Shown here: piece after piece, positions 1 to 7,941 of the stretch | Layout: each line of letters starts with the position of its first letter | Position numbering within the stretch: the stretch's first letter is position 1 | Source: Chloroflexota bacterium | GTDB taxonomy: Bacteria; Chloroflexota; Anaerolineae; Anaerolineales; Villigracilaceae | Direction of reading: 5' to 3' | Length of the DNA: 64,000 nt | NCBI GenBank assembly: GCA_024224815.1 | Contig: JAAENC010000355.1 | Location: 1-64,000, forward strand | Position numbers and translations under genes: made by a program | The notes under the pieces: model-generated | Databases searched by the model: none | What the model was told of the DNA's origin: nothing | Seen by the model: only the letters and a program-made list of their open reading frames with translations

Positions 1-111
1 AGGTGGCATTACAATCAGGTCAGACCACACAGTGCATTGGGCTACAAACCCCCAACCCCAGCAACTTTTCTCCCACTTACTTCACAATTGCAGCCTGCTG
101 GTGTAACATAA
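1..111 (+). CDS. IS3-family transposase OrfB, C-terminal fragment
   Basis: The open frame entering from the left edge reads WHYNQVRPHSALGYKPPTPA and ends in TAA at 109-111. A tyrosine-asparagine, then RPHSALGY, then a proline-rich stretch is the hallmark C-terminus of the DDE integrase (OrfB) of IS3-family insertion sequences, which carries out transposon cutting and strand transfer. Only the last 36 codons are inside the window; the DDE residues lie off the edge, so it cannot be told whether the element is intact. The coding end is followed within 30 bp by the element's terminal repeat. Confidence 0.85.
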   Translation, partial: RWHYNQVRPHSALGYKPPTPATFLPLTSQLQPAGVT

Positions 112-140
112 TAACTGGTACAACTATTGGGGGCAGGTCA
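1..140 (+). mobile_element. Right end of an IS3-family insertion sequence
   Basis: Downstream of the transposase stop the DNA reads into a terminus of the form TGACCTGCCCCCAATAGTTG on the minus strand, ending at 140. A TGA(C/T)CTGCCCCC tip is typical of IS3-family inverted repeats. The host reading frame of the beta-propeller gene is intact up to 141 and changes to IS sequence exactly there, which fixes the junction. The left end and the target duplication are outside the window. Confidence 0.8.
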
Positions 141-825
141 GATAGCGCAAATCGTCTTTATGGATCACTGTTTCAACAAATTCACCGTCAAGTGAAAAAG
201 AATCAACCCGATGGTTACGGCGGTTAGCAATTAAAATCACTTTACGACCATGGCGCTCACTCACTTCAACACCATGGGGTTCATTGAGTGAACCAGGGGC
301 GCTATCGCCATTTCCTCCAAATGAAGAAAGATAATGGGGTTTACCGTCTTTCTGGTCAAAGATATGGCAATAGGGCTGCCCATACCCATCCACGATGTAA
401 ACTCGCTGATCGGGAGTAACCGCCACCTGGGTGGGTACAAAGCGCTTGTTTTGCCAATGCTCATTCACTCCTCGGTACAGATCTTCTTGTCGCGGGGTGG
501 TTATTTGCCAAAGCTCATCGCCGCTAAGCGTATTCTTTGTAACGGTTCCAAGATCAGTATTTGCTAAATAGATAAATTCCTCGTCCCCTTCAGCGTGAAT
601 AAAACACCCATGCGCCCCACCGGCATAATCTTCCCCCCAACTATCTAGAAAACGACCAGCTGCATCAAAAACCAACATGCAAGGTGCATAGTTCTGGTAA
701 AGATAAAGCCGCCCAGCCCGATCCTCCACAATTGCATGCGTCAACCCCAAATCCATCGAGCTAGGAATTTCCAAAAAATCAAGTACAGCTTCATACTGTT
801 CTTTCTGGTTATCTGTTTGTATCAA
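124..825 (-). CDS. Six-bladed beta-propeller (NHL-type) protein, 3' end cut off by an IS element
   Basis: 233 codons encode repeated propeller strands (for example VTPDQRVYIVDGYG, PHGVEVSE, ILIANRRNHRVDSF), the pattern of NHL/SMP-30-like six-bladed propellers. Function is unknown; such proteins are generally binding or lyase scaffolds. The start is TTG at 823-825, chosen because GGAGA lies 8-10 nt upstream. The native frame runs to ...KDDLRY at 141; the last residues LTCPQ and the stop TAG are encoded by the tip of the IS3-family element. The C-terminal part (the last blade or two) is therefore missing and the gene is probably non-functional. It has its own promoter and no operon partner. Confidence 0.75.
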   Translation of the reverse strand: MIQTDNQKEQYEAVLDFLEIPSSMDLGLTHAIVEDRAGRLYLYQNYAPCMLVFDAAGRFLDSWGEDYAGGAHGCFIHAEGDEEFIYLANTDLGTVTKNTLSGDELWQITTPRQEDLYRGVNEHWQNKRFVPTQVAVTPDQRVYIVDGYGQPYCHIFDQKDGKPHYLSSFGGNGDSAPGSLNEPHGVEVSERHGRKVILIANRRNHRVDSFSLDGEFVETVIHKDDLRYLTCPQ

Positions 826-864
826 AATTTAGTCTCCAAAGGGTTTTCTAAGGGCACAAGGGCT

Positions 865-893
865 AGTATAGTGTAAAAAAGTAGCTCATGCAA
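865..893 (-). promoter_or_regulatory. Sigma-70-type promoter of the beta-propeller gene
   Basis: On the minus strand TTGCAT, a 17-nt spacer and TATACT (5 of 6 matches to TATAAT) lie 40 nt upstream of the TTG start at 825. It is the best-spaced promoter in the 825-931 gap. Confidence 0.55.
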
Positions 894-930
894 TACCCCT
901 CCCTTTTTTTAGAACTTGGCTAAAAAATTT

Positions 931-1989
931 CTACTGTTTTATAAATCCTTGCTCCACCAATAATTCTGCATTATAGATAGAGCCTCCTGCTGCGCCGCGA
1001 ATGGTATTATGCGAAACAACGACCATTCTTAGGTCAAAAAGATTGTCGGGGCGAACGCGACCGACGGATGTGGTCATGCCTTCGGTGATGTCGAGGCGTG
1101 GCTGAGGGCGGTCAGATTCTGTGCGGAGGCGAATCACAGGTTTGGGTGTGGAGGGAAGTTTGCGGGAAATTGTCGGGGACTGATAATCGCTCAGGGTACG
1201 CGCAACAAGCCCAAAATCCGCGGGCGGGTCGGCGAGTTCCACTGTTAGAACAACGGTATGACCATCAATCACGGGAACACGATTTGCGTGGAAAGAGAAT
1301 CCAATATCCGCTAAATCCAATTGACCATCATTAATTTCACCGAGCATTTTACGCGGCTCCCATGATGCTTTTTCTTCTTCATTGGCGATATAGGGAACGA
1401 TATTGCCGAGAATATTAAGCGAGGGCACACCGGGATAACCCGCACCGGAGATTGCTTGCATAGATGTGGCAAAAACGCGCTTCACGCCAAAGGCATTTTG
1501 GAGGGCTTTGAGCGCAATCGTAATGCCCGTGCTGGTGCAATTTGGATTGGGAACGATGAAACCATCCCAGCCTTTTTCTGCGCGTTGGGCATGGATAAGT
1601 GCAGTGTGCTCGGGATTAACTTCAGGGAGCAAAATGGGTGTGTTTGGGTCTTCGCGAAATGCACCCGCATTTGTGCAAACCGCTGTACCCGCTTTGGCAA
1701 AAAGCGGCTCGATTATTTTGGCTTCGCTTTTGGGGAGGGCAGAGAAAACCAGCGGTGTTTCTACCGATTCCGGGTTTGAAGGCAAAACTTTCAGGTTATA
1801 CACATTTTCGGGAATATCAGTCGGTAAAAGCCAGCGACAAACTTCTCCGTATTTGTGCCCGACAGAGCGCGTTGAGCCGGTGACAGCAACTACATCAAAC
1901 CAGGGGTGATTTTCAAGCAATTGGATAAAACGCTGACCTACCGCGCCAGTGGCGGCGAGAACAGCTACAGGAACTTTATTTTGAGACAT
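931..1989 (-). CDS. asd: Aspartate-semialdehyde dehydrogenase
   Basis: Reduces aspartyl phosphate to aspartate semialdehyde with NADPH, the second step to Lys, Thr, Met and diaminopimelate. The 352-residue protein has the N-terminal dinucleotide motif AATGAVGQR, the catalytic cysteine in NPNCTSTG (about residue 150) and an FHANRVPV segment typical of the archaeal/fungal-type family (TIGR00978) rather than the E. coli type. An ATG 48 nt further upstream is open, but the frame there is made of dispersed repeat DNA. The ATG at 1987-1989 follows GAGGT by 9 nt and gives the family's usual N-terminus. It is the last gene of the aspartate-family operon, 145 bp after lysC, with a palindromic repeat in the gap. 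Confidence 0.93.
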   Translation of the reverse strand: MSQNKVPVAVLAATGAVGQRFIQLLENHPWFDVVAVTGSTRSVGHKYGEVCRWLLPTDIPENVYNLKVLPSNPESVETPLVFSALPKSEAKIIEPLFAKAGTAVCTNAGAFREDPNTPILLPEVNPEHTALIHAQRAEKGWDGFIVPNPNCTSTGITIALKALQNAFGVKRVFATSMQAISGAGYPGVPSLNILGNIVPYIANEEEKASWEPRKMLGEINDGQLDLADIGFSFHANRVPVIDGHTVVLTVELADPPADFGLVARTLSDYQSPTISRKLPSTPKPVIRLRTESDRPQPRLDITEGMTTSVGRVRPDNLFDLRMVVVSHNTIRGAAGGSIYNAELLVEQGFIKQ

Positions 1990-2042
1990 TGGTTTTAGAC
2001 CTCGGGTTTTAGATTTTAGACTTTGGACATCAGACATCAGAC
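1990..2042 (-). repeat. Dispersed repeat carrying the asd ribosome-binding site
   Basis: On the minus strand this segment reads CTAAAATCTAAAACCCGAGG then TCTAAAACCA up to the asd ATG. A near copy (CTAAAGCCTAGAACCTGAGG then TCCTAAAA) sits directly before the ATG of the pyrophosphatase gene at 53252-53280. Both supply GAGGT as Shine-Dalgarno sequence. The upstream part contains the direct repeat GTCTGATGTCTGATG, which recurs at 49294-49331. Confidence 0.6.
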
Positions 2043-2052
2043 TTTAGCTTTT

Positions 2053-2128
2053 AACCGCCAAGGCGCAGAGTGCGCTAAGTTCTTAGTATGATCTTTTTTT
2101 ACCTGGCGTCCTTCGGGTCTTGGCGGTT
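2053..2128. repeat. Palindromic intergenic repeat (AACCGCCAAG arms)
   Basis: AACCGCCAAG at 2053-2062 is the exact reverse complement of CTTGGCGGTT at 2119-2128, with a GC-rich inner part (GGCGTCCTTCGGGTCTTGGC). It lies in the lysC-asd gap inside the operon. It could form a large RNA hairpin but lacks a clean terminator U-tract on the minus strand. Its only visible role is as a dispersed palindrome. Confidence 0.55.
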
Positions 2129-2134
2129 CATTTT

Positions 2135-3562
2135 TCAGTTTGCAGTAATAAAATGATGTAAGGTATGCACCGCTCGCTCCGCATCATTGGCCATCACGAT
2201 CAGGCTGATCGCCACTTTTGAAGAGCCTTGCGCAATGGCATAAATATTCACGTTTGCCGCACCAAGCGCGCTAAAAATTTGTCCGGCAACGCCCGGCGTG
2301 TGCTGCAAACCATTCCCTACAGCAGTAATAATTGCCACGTCGCCTGTTGCCCAAACGCGGTCAATATCGCGCCGAGCAATTTCGGTTTCAAAAACTTCAT
2401 ACAAAGAACTCAGTACAGCGTCAACAGAATCGCTGGGGACAGAAAAAGAAATGCTTTGCTCGGATGATGCTTGGGTAATGAGCGGGACGCTTGTTCCTGT
2501 GGCTGCGACTGCGCCAAAAGTCCGCGCCGCAACGCCCGGGACCCCCAACATGCCACGGCCTTCAACTGTTACCAGTCTCTGACTGGGGATCGCAGTCACC
2601 GCTTTAACAACATGCCGCGCTCGAGCTTTTACCAGATCGTCATCTTCTTCTTTTACGATAAAAGTGCCTTTATCTTCCGGTTTGAAGGTATTGCAAATTC
2701 GTACAGGGATACCAAGCTCAACAACAGGCCTAACGGCTTTGGGATGCAAAACTTTTGCCCCAAAATAAGACAATTCTGCCATTTCACGGTAATTTAACTC
2801 AGAAATTGTACGTGCTTGTTGCACAATCCGCGGATCAGCAGTCATTACACCGCTTACATCTGTCCAGATCCAGACTTCATCGGCGGGGAGAACTGCGCCA
2901 ATGATCGCCGCAGAATAATCGCTGCCGCCACGACCAAGTGTGGTTGTGATTTCTTCTTCTGTTGCAGCAAGATAGCCAGTCAATACGGGAATTTTTCCTT
3001 CTTCAAGAAGGGGTTTGATGATATTTTGAGTTTTCTCCCTTGTTTTTTCCAAGTCAGGGTGTGCTTCTTGAAAAGAGTCGTCCGTAACGATTAATTGTGA
3101 TGTTTCAACAAAGAGTGCCTCCGCTCCGGCAGAAACCAAAGCTCCGGCCAAGATACGGACAGAAAATCTCTCCCCGAGCGATAAGACAGCATCCAACGCG
3201 CGTGGTGTCGCTTCACCCAAGATACTGATTGCATGACACAATCTTCCGAATTCTTGGCTCAAACGCTCTATTTCTTTTCGGATTTCTGCTTTTTCTTCAG
3301 AGCTTTTAATCAGCTTGTCGACAAGAAAAAGATGCTTTTCGATCAACTCGACTTCTGTGCGTTCTATAAATTCTTCATCCCCTTGAACCGCGCGCGCTGT
3401 GCTTTCTGTAAGTAAATTTGTAATCCCTGAAAGCGCAGATGTGACGACGACGACATCCATGCCTTCTTCTTTGCTCTTTTGGACATTTTTCACAGCTTGC
3501 GCCATCGCTTCTGGTGTACCAACTGAAGTGCCGCCAAATTTCATTACAAGGGTTGATGACAT
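2135..3562 (-). CDS. lysC: Aspartate kinase
   Basis: Phosphorylates aspartate, the committed step of the aspartate family. 475 residues: amino-acid-kinase domain with KFGGTSVG at residues 8-15 and the TLGRGGSDYSA substrate loop (about 208-218), then two C-terminal ACT domains (about 320-475) expected to bind the feedback effector (Thr or Lys; the sequence alone does not say which). Length matches monofunctional enzymes; there is no fused homoserine dehydrogenase. AGGAGA precedes the ATG by 6-8 nt. It lies 39 bp downstream of the ligase/peptidase fusion and is followed by asd, so it is co-transcribed under the upstream attenuator. Confidence 0.95.
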   Translation of the reverse strand: MSSTLVMKFGGTSVGTPEAMAQAVKNVQKSKEEGMDVVVVTSALSGITNLLTESTARAVQGDEEFIERTEVELIEKHLFLVDKLIKSSEEKAEIRKEIERLSQEFGRLCHAISILGEATPRALDAVLSLGERFSVRILAGALVSAGAEALFVETSQLIVTDDSFQEAHPDLEKTREKTQNIIKPLLEEGKIPVLTGYLAATEEEITTTLGRGGSDYSAAIIGAVLPADEVWIWTDVSGVMTADPRIVQQARTISELNYREMAELSYFGAKVLHPKAVRPVVELGIPVRICNTFKPEDKGTFIVKEEDDDLVKARARHVVKAVTAIPSQRLVTVEGRGMLGVPGVAARTFGAVAATGTSVPLITQASSEQSISFSVPSDSVDAVLSSLYEVFETEIARRDIDRVWATGDVAIITAVGNGLQHTPGVAGQIFSALGAANVNIYAIAQGSSKVAISLIVMANDAERAVHTLHHFITAN

Positions 3563-3601
3563 ATTTTTCGTCTCCTATTCTTTGAAATAGAGAGTTGCAG
3601 G

Positions 3602-6424
3602 TTATTCCTTTTCAATCAATAAGTTCCCATAGGCATTAAGCGCTTCGTAATAGGGCAAAATGCTGGGGATATAGTGTCGCTCTTCAGATGTGTGTGGCCC
3701 AATTCCGCTTTGGCCCCAGACGACGCCCTGCCCGTTGGGCGCGAATCGTGCTGAGGTGCCGGGCAATTTGCGTCCGAGCGGGGCTTTTTCTCCCGAAGCA
3801 AGTTCAACAGCGGCAATCAGCTTTTTCAGGTATAGATTCTCAGGGTCACAGGCGATCCCGCCTTCTATCCCGCCGAGTTTTATTTCGAGTTTGCTTTCTT
3901 CGCAATAGACTTGCGCTTGGGCGATATATCCATCCAAATTATCTTGGGGGATACTGCGAATTTCTACACCCAAAATCCCGTAATCGGCGGTGATGTTATA
4001 AACGCCCGGGGTGCCGATCTGGATAAATGGAAAGCGAATTTGAGATTTCCAGCCATCAGCACTTTCGAGGGTGAAATATTCTTCGGCGAGTTTTTGTAAT
4101 TTTGTACGCATCTCAATCAGTTGCTCTGAAATATCCATATTTGCTTTTGCTACGCCAGAGTGCCCTCTTTTGCCTTTTGCGATAATGTCAAAACGCATTG
4201 CACCGCGATTTTCGGTACAAATTTCGCCCCAGAGTGCGTTTCCTTTTTCTTCGGTGCGCTCTCCGGCGATGAAGATTTTTGGTTCGTACCCCGTTTCTTC
4301 TTTAAGTAATGCCAAAACATGCGGCGTACCCATTGGCTCGCCTTCGCCATTTTCTTCGTTGCCGATCAGCATTAAGTTGATGGGCGGGTAAGGTGCGCCT
4401 TTTTTGAGGGTATCTTTCATCCAAACCATATAGGTGGCGACGACGGTTTTCATATCGCCCGCGCCGCGTCCCCAGAGATAATCACCGACTATTTTTGGCT
4501 TGAACTGTTCGTTATCCGGTTCCGGTTCAACGACATCGAAGTGGCCGCTGAGCATGACGGGGGCTTCTTCTTGACCGGGGAAAGAAATCATCATGGATGG
4601 ATATTTTTCTTGATCAAAAAAGCGCACTTTTAGCCCATGGCTTTGGCAATAATCGTAGATAAAAACAGCGGCGCGATGCACTTCGTCCAGTTTTTCGTCG
4701 GGGCTGGCTGTAATGGATGGAATACGGATTAGTCGGCTTGCAAGATCGACGATTTCGGTGGTGGTGTCAGGGTATTCGATATTAATAAGACTTTCCTGTT
4801 GGGGGCTAAAACGAATAGGGGCTTGTGCATTTTTATGAGCGTGGCTACGGAGTTTGTAGAGCACGTCTCCGAGTTTTTGATTTTCACTTTGCCAAAGGGC
4901 AGCACTGGAAGCGATTATTTCTATCTCATCGGCAATTTGCTTTTCGTGTTGGGAAACGATTTCCATAAAGAGGTCTTGCGGAACGACATCGCTTTCGCCG
5001 ATTTGCGCGCGGACATCATTTCGGAGGCGTTGGGCGGTATTGGGCGCACCAGCGACCATCTCTGTGAGGGGGCGTAAATCTTCCCATTGACCGAGTGCTT
5101 CAGCCAGCGGGCGGATTTCTGCCAAGGTCCAGCGGAGAAAATCGCGCATTTGTACGGGTTTGCCGGTGAAGGGATTTGCAATTTCTGCTTCGAGGCCTTT
5201 TTGGGCGACTGTTCTTTCATTTTGGCGCGCAAGGCGAATATCTTCACTGTCGTAACGAAATGCGCGCGCAAATTCGGGATCCGCGTAGATGCGCGTTGTC
5301 AGAAGATTCTTCAGGGTCATATTCGCAAGCTCAAGGTCAAGTGGGTTTCCGCCATCGTCAGTTCGGATCTCCACACGAGTCATTGGCAAATCCACACGAG
5401 CGAGCATATTTTGCACTTCTATCTGATGTGCCATTTCATCGAGCGGTTGCGCTTCGCCCGCGGCATAAAGTCCGCGTGAGTAGAGTTTTTCCAGCTCGTC
5501 GCTGGTCACTTCTATCAGACTTTCGACGCGCTCTTCGAGTGAGCGAGCGCGGACGGGAATCCAGTTATTATTCCCAAAGCGTGCACCACGTCGTACAAGG
5601 TCGTAGGATGTCTGAATATAATCAGTGTGCGAGCGATAAATATCCGGCACATCCAAAGCGGCGGGTTTTGGGAAAATCTGGCTGCGCAAGGAGTTATGCT
5701 CTGTCATCAAGACAACAGCTTCGCCGTCACGAATAGCCGCCTGGAAAGGCGAAGCGGCAGAAGTGGCAATAAAAAGGGGCGCAAAAGCGCGCAAAAGACG
5801 CGTTGCGCTGATATAGACATCGTTTTTATAATTGTCGAGCAACAAGCCTTCACGTTCTGCGGCGGGCAGGTGCATAAAATCCCACATCAGCAGCGTTTCA
5901 GGGAGAGAAATATTCGTGTGATTTCCCGCAGTTGAGAGCGTATCGCCGTACATATCCACACATTTTTCAATATAGCGTCGCTTTGCCAAATGCCAGCCAC
6001 CAGGGATAGAATCGTAATTTACAGTGGTTGAGTAGGGCAAATTTCCCTGCCAAAGATGCAGTTTTTCTGCATGAGTTTGCCCGGCTTCGTCCAGGGCATT
6101 TAAAATAACCCCTTGCAAAATGCGTCCTTCATAAACTGCGCCGCGCGGAGAGTAATAAGGGTTTGTTCCCCACTCCACCATCCACTGAAAAGCCTCCAGG
6201 TCGGTCTGTTTTCGCACGCTTTTCGGCACATTATTTTTGCGCAAATAATCGACAAAAGATTCTTTGCTCGGGCCTGCGCCAACGGTCGACAATGGGCGCA
6301 GATCTGAATCCAATAAAAATAACTCAACTTCTAATCCGCAAGTCCCTCGGTTGGGATAATCTTCCCGTGCAGCTTCGAGTGAAAGTTGATATTTCTTGGC
6401 AAATTCGATGGGGTCATAAGACAT
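3602..6424 (-). CDS. Glutamate-cysteine-ligase-like carboxylate-amine ligase fused to M20-family metallopeptidase
   Basis: 940 residues in one uninterrupted frame. Residues about 1-530 are a GCS2-type carboxylate-amine ligase: GLEVELF (30-36, Mg/ATP acidic pair), NHTN (168-171) and TRVEIR (349-354). Residues about 550-940 are an M20 (ArgE/DapE/LysK-like) zinc hydrolase with all metal ligands: SGHFD (626-630), RGAGDMK (653-659), GNEENGEGE (688-696) and a late GPHTSEERH. So one half can make an amide bond and the other can cleave one. It sits between the aminotransferase and lysC in the aspartate-family operon, which suggests a role in protecting and deprotecting an amino-acid intermediate or in dipeptide turnover; this is inference. 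RBS AAGGA lies 7 nt before the ATG. Confidence 0.8.
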   Translation of the reverse strand: MSYDPIEFAKKYQLSLEAAREDYPNRGTCGLEVELFLLDSDLRPLSTVGAGPSKESFVDYLRKNNVPKSVRKQTDLEAFQWMVEWGTNPYYSPRGAVYEGRILQGVILNALDEAGQTHAEKLHLWQGNLPYSTTVNYDSIPGGWHLAKRRYIEKCVDMYGDTLSTAGNHTNISLPETLLMWDFMHLPAAEREGLLLDNYKNDVYISATRLLRAFAPLFIATSAASPFQAAIRDGEAVVLMTEHNSLRSQIFPKPAALDVPDIYRSHTDYIQTSYDLVRRGARFGNNNWIPVRARSLEERVESLIEVTSDELEKLYSRGLYAAGEAQPLDEMAHQIEVQNMLARVDLPMTRVEIRTDDGGNPLDLELANMTLKNLLTTRIYADPEFARAFRYDSEDIRLARQNERTVAQKGLEAEIANPFTGKPVQMRDFLRWTLAEIRPLAEALGQWEDLRPLTEMVAGAPNTAQRLRNDVRAQIGESDVVPQDLFMEIVSQHEKQIADEIEIIASSAALWQSENQKLGDVLYKLRSHAHKNAQAPIRFSPQQESLINIEYPDTTTEIVDLASRLIRIPSITASPDEKLDEVHRAAVFIYDYCQSHGLKVRFFDQEKYPSMMISFPGQEEAPVMLSGHFDVVEPEPDNEQFKPKIVGDYLWGRGAGDMKTVVATYMVWMKDTLKKGAPYPPINLMLIGNEENGEGEPMGTPHVLALLKEETGYEPKIFIAGERTEEKGNALWGEICTENRGAMRFDIIAKGKRGHSGVAKANMDISEQLIEMRTKLQKLAEEYFTLESADGWKSQIRFPFIQIGTPGVYNITADYGILGVEIRSIPQDNLDGYIAQAQVYCEESKLEIKLGGIEGGIACDPENLYLKKLIAAVELASGEKAPLGRKLPGTSARFAPNGQGVVWGQSGIGPHTSEERHYIPSILPYYEALNAYGNLLIEKE

Positions 6425-6437
6425 GTTTTTTCCTTTT

Positions 6438-6486
6438 GGATAAAAAACCGCTTCGCGCGCGATTTAGGCTTGATACCGTTTAAAAA
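6438..6486 (-). repeat. Dispersed 40-50 bp repeat, copy A (GGATAAAAAGCCGC... family)
   Basis: Plus-strand core GATTTAGGCTTGATACCGTT after GGATAAAAAACCGC. Related copies lie at 12015-12053, 15683-15729, 23747-23787 and 43923-43969. Each is intergenic and in the same orientation upstream of a minus-strand start codon. This copy lies 14 bp upstream of the ligase/M20 fusion gene. Confidence 0.6.
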
Positions 6487-6543
6487 TATTTTTTGATGAG
6501 TGACGAGTGATGCGTGAAAAAATCACTCGCCACTTTTCACGTT

Positions 6544-7848
6544 TTACTTCAACGCTTGCAAAGCTTCTAATAACCTTTCTGCCGCACCCTGTGTTTTTTC
6601 AGGCGGTGTAGCATAAGAAAAACGCAACCAATCTTTTCCATAAACCGAGAAGAAAGCACCTGGCACAGTCGCAATGCCGTGCTCTTCAGCGAGATATTGC
6701 CCAAGAGATTCGGTGCTATCCCAACCTTTGGCTTTCAGCCATTCCCCAACGTGGATGAAGGCATAATAGCCTTTGCCCAAAATATATTTGAATTTATTTT
6801 CCTGCAAGAAAGATTGCAAAACTTTTCTGCTGGCATTGGTCGGCTCGACGATAGAACGACTCGCTTCTTGGTAGCCCATTTCGTAAGCGGCCATTGCAAC
6901 GGCCGTACCATAAAAGGGCGGGATGATATTATGCGAAGCACGCGCGGTGATAAATTTGGCAACTTTTTCTGGCGCAACAAGATGCGCACTGCGCAAATTT
7001 GACCCACCCAAGCTCTTTGTTAGACCATCAAGAACGATTAATCTTTCACGCTCTTCTGGGGTGAAGGCTGCATAAAAGGCGTTAATATTCATTGGCTCTT
7101 CATCTGTCACTTGGTGATAGATCCAATCATAGAGCACAAAGGCGATGCCTGCTTTTAGCGCGGCTTTGCCAAGAGAAATTTGTTTCTCTGTGGAAATTGT
7201 TTGCCCTGTGGGGTTATCGGGATTTGTGATGACGATCCCTGCAATTTTGCGCCCTGATTTTGCGGCGAAATCTACGCTGGCTTGGATTCCCTCTTCACTG
7301 TATGTCCAGCCTTCATCTTCGTGGCCGGGGGCGAGCAAAACATTTGCGCCTACGCCGTAGGGACCCCAGTTGTAGGAAATCCACGGGACGCGGGAGACGA
7401 GGAGTGCGTCGCCTTGATTTCCGTGTCCGAGTGCGAGCATGGCTTCGTAGGCTTTAACGAGACCATCTCTCCCGCCCACAGTAGCGATTATATTAGCGGG
7501 AGCAAGCCCAAGGTCAGGAGCGAAGCCCCAATATTTTTCGGCGACGATTTCTCGAAATTTGGCTGTGCCAAATGGGGAATCGTATCCTGTCCCGTGATCC
7601 ATCTGTAATTTAGCAGCACGTTCCAAAATCTGAGGGGGCGTGCCAGGCAAACTGGCTCCGCCATCTCCCTGCGAAGCATCAAAGATGGGGCTGCCGGGAT
7701 TTTTGTCCTGATATGTTTTGAGCGATTTTTTGATCAAAAACATCCGTGAAGCGGGAATTTCTTTCATCTTGGAAAGATGGTCGCTGCGCGGAATTAGATT
7801 TTCTTCAGGAAGAGCATAAACGGGTTGGTCGGGCGATTGGGCGGGCAT
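6544..7848 (-). CDS. Class I/II pyridoxal-phosphate aminotransferase (aspartate family operon)
   Basis: 434 residues of fold-type I PLP aminotransferase: ITNPDNPTGQ (substrate/cofactor Asn), FVLYDWIYHQ (PLP-ring Asp/Tyr) and the Schiff-base lysine in DGLTKSLGGSNLRSAH, with a C-terminal LRFSYATP arginine for the substrate carboxylate. First structural gene of an operon with the ligase/M20 fusion, lysC and asd, so an aspartate, diaminopimelate or related transamination is plausible; sequence alone does not fix the substrate. AAGGAG stands 6-7 nt before the ATG, and the intrinsic terminator of the attenuator ends 22 nt upstream of the start, so expression depends on terminator read-through. Confidence 0.85.
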   Translation of the reverse strand: MPAQSPDQPVYALPEENLIPRSDHLSKMKEIPASRMFLIKKSLKTYQDKNPGSPIFDASQGDGGASLPGTPPQILERAAKLQMDHGTGYDSPFGTAKFREIVAEKYWGFAPDLGLAPANIIATVGGRDGLVKAYEAMLALGHGNQGDALLVSRVPWISYNWGPYGVGANVLLAPGHEDEGWTYSEEGIQASVDFAAKSGRKIAGIVITNPDNPTGQTISTEKQISLGKAALKAGIAFVLYDWIYHQVTDEEPMNINAFYAAFTPEERERLIVLDGLTKSLGGSNLRSAHLVAPEKVAKFITARASHNIIPPFYGTAVAMAAYEMGYQEASRSIVEPTNASRKVLQSFLQENKFKYILGKGYYAFIHVGEWLKAKGWDSTESLGQYLAEEHGIATVPGAFFSVYGKDWLRFSYATPPEKTQGAAERLLEALQALK

Positions 7849-7869
7849 ATTTTCTCCTTATTTGGGCAT

Positions 7870-7901
7870 AAAAAAAACGCCCCGATGTCTTCGGGACGTT
7901 T
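7870..7901 (-). terminator. Attenuator terminator before the aspartate-family operon
   Basis: On the minus strand ACGTCCCGA, a 5-nt loop AGACA, TCGGGGCGT and eight T residues form a 9-bp hairpin (one G-U pair) with a U-tract. It lies inside the operon leader, upstream of the first structural gene, which is the position of an attenuator. Confidence 0.85.
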
Positions 7902-7941
7902 TGACTTTTGCTAAGTGCCTGTGATTTACTTCTGCCTCTAG

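Noticed and set aside
1990-2037. Longer asd start at 2037
   Set aside because: The extra 16 codons are dispersed repeat sequence without family similarity; the ATG at 1989 has a Shine-Dalgarno and the conserved N-terminus.
5176-5736. 186-codon open frame on the plus strand opposite the ligase/M20 fusion
   Set aside because: Antisense to a clearly coding region, with no recognisable domain and arginine/serine-rich shadow composition.
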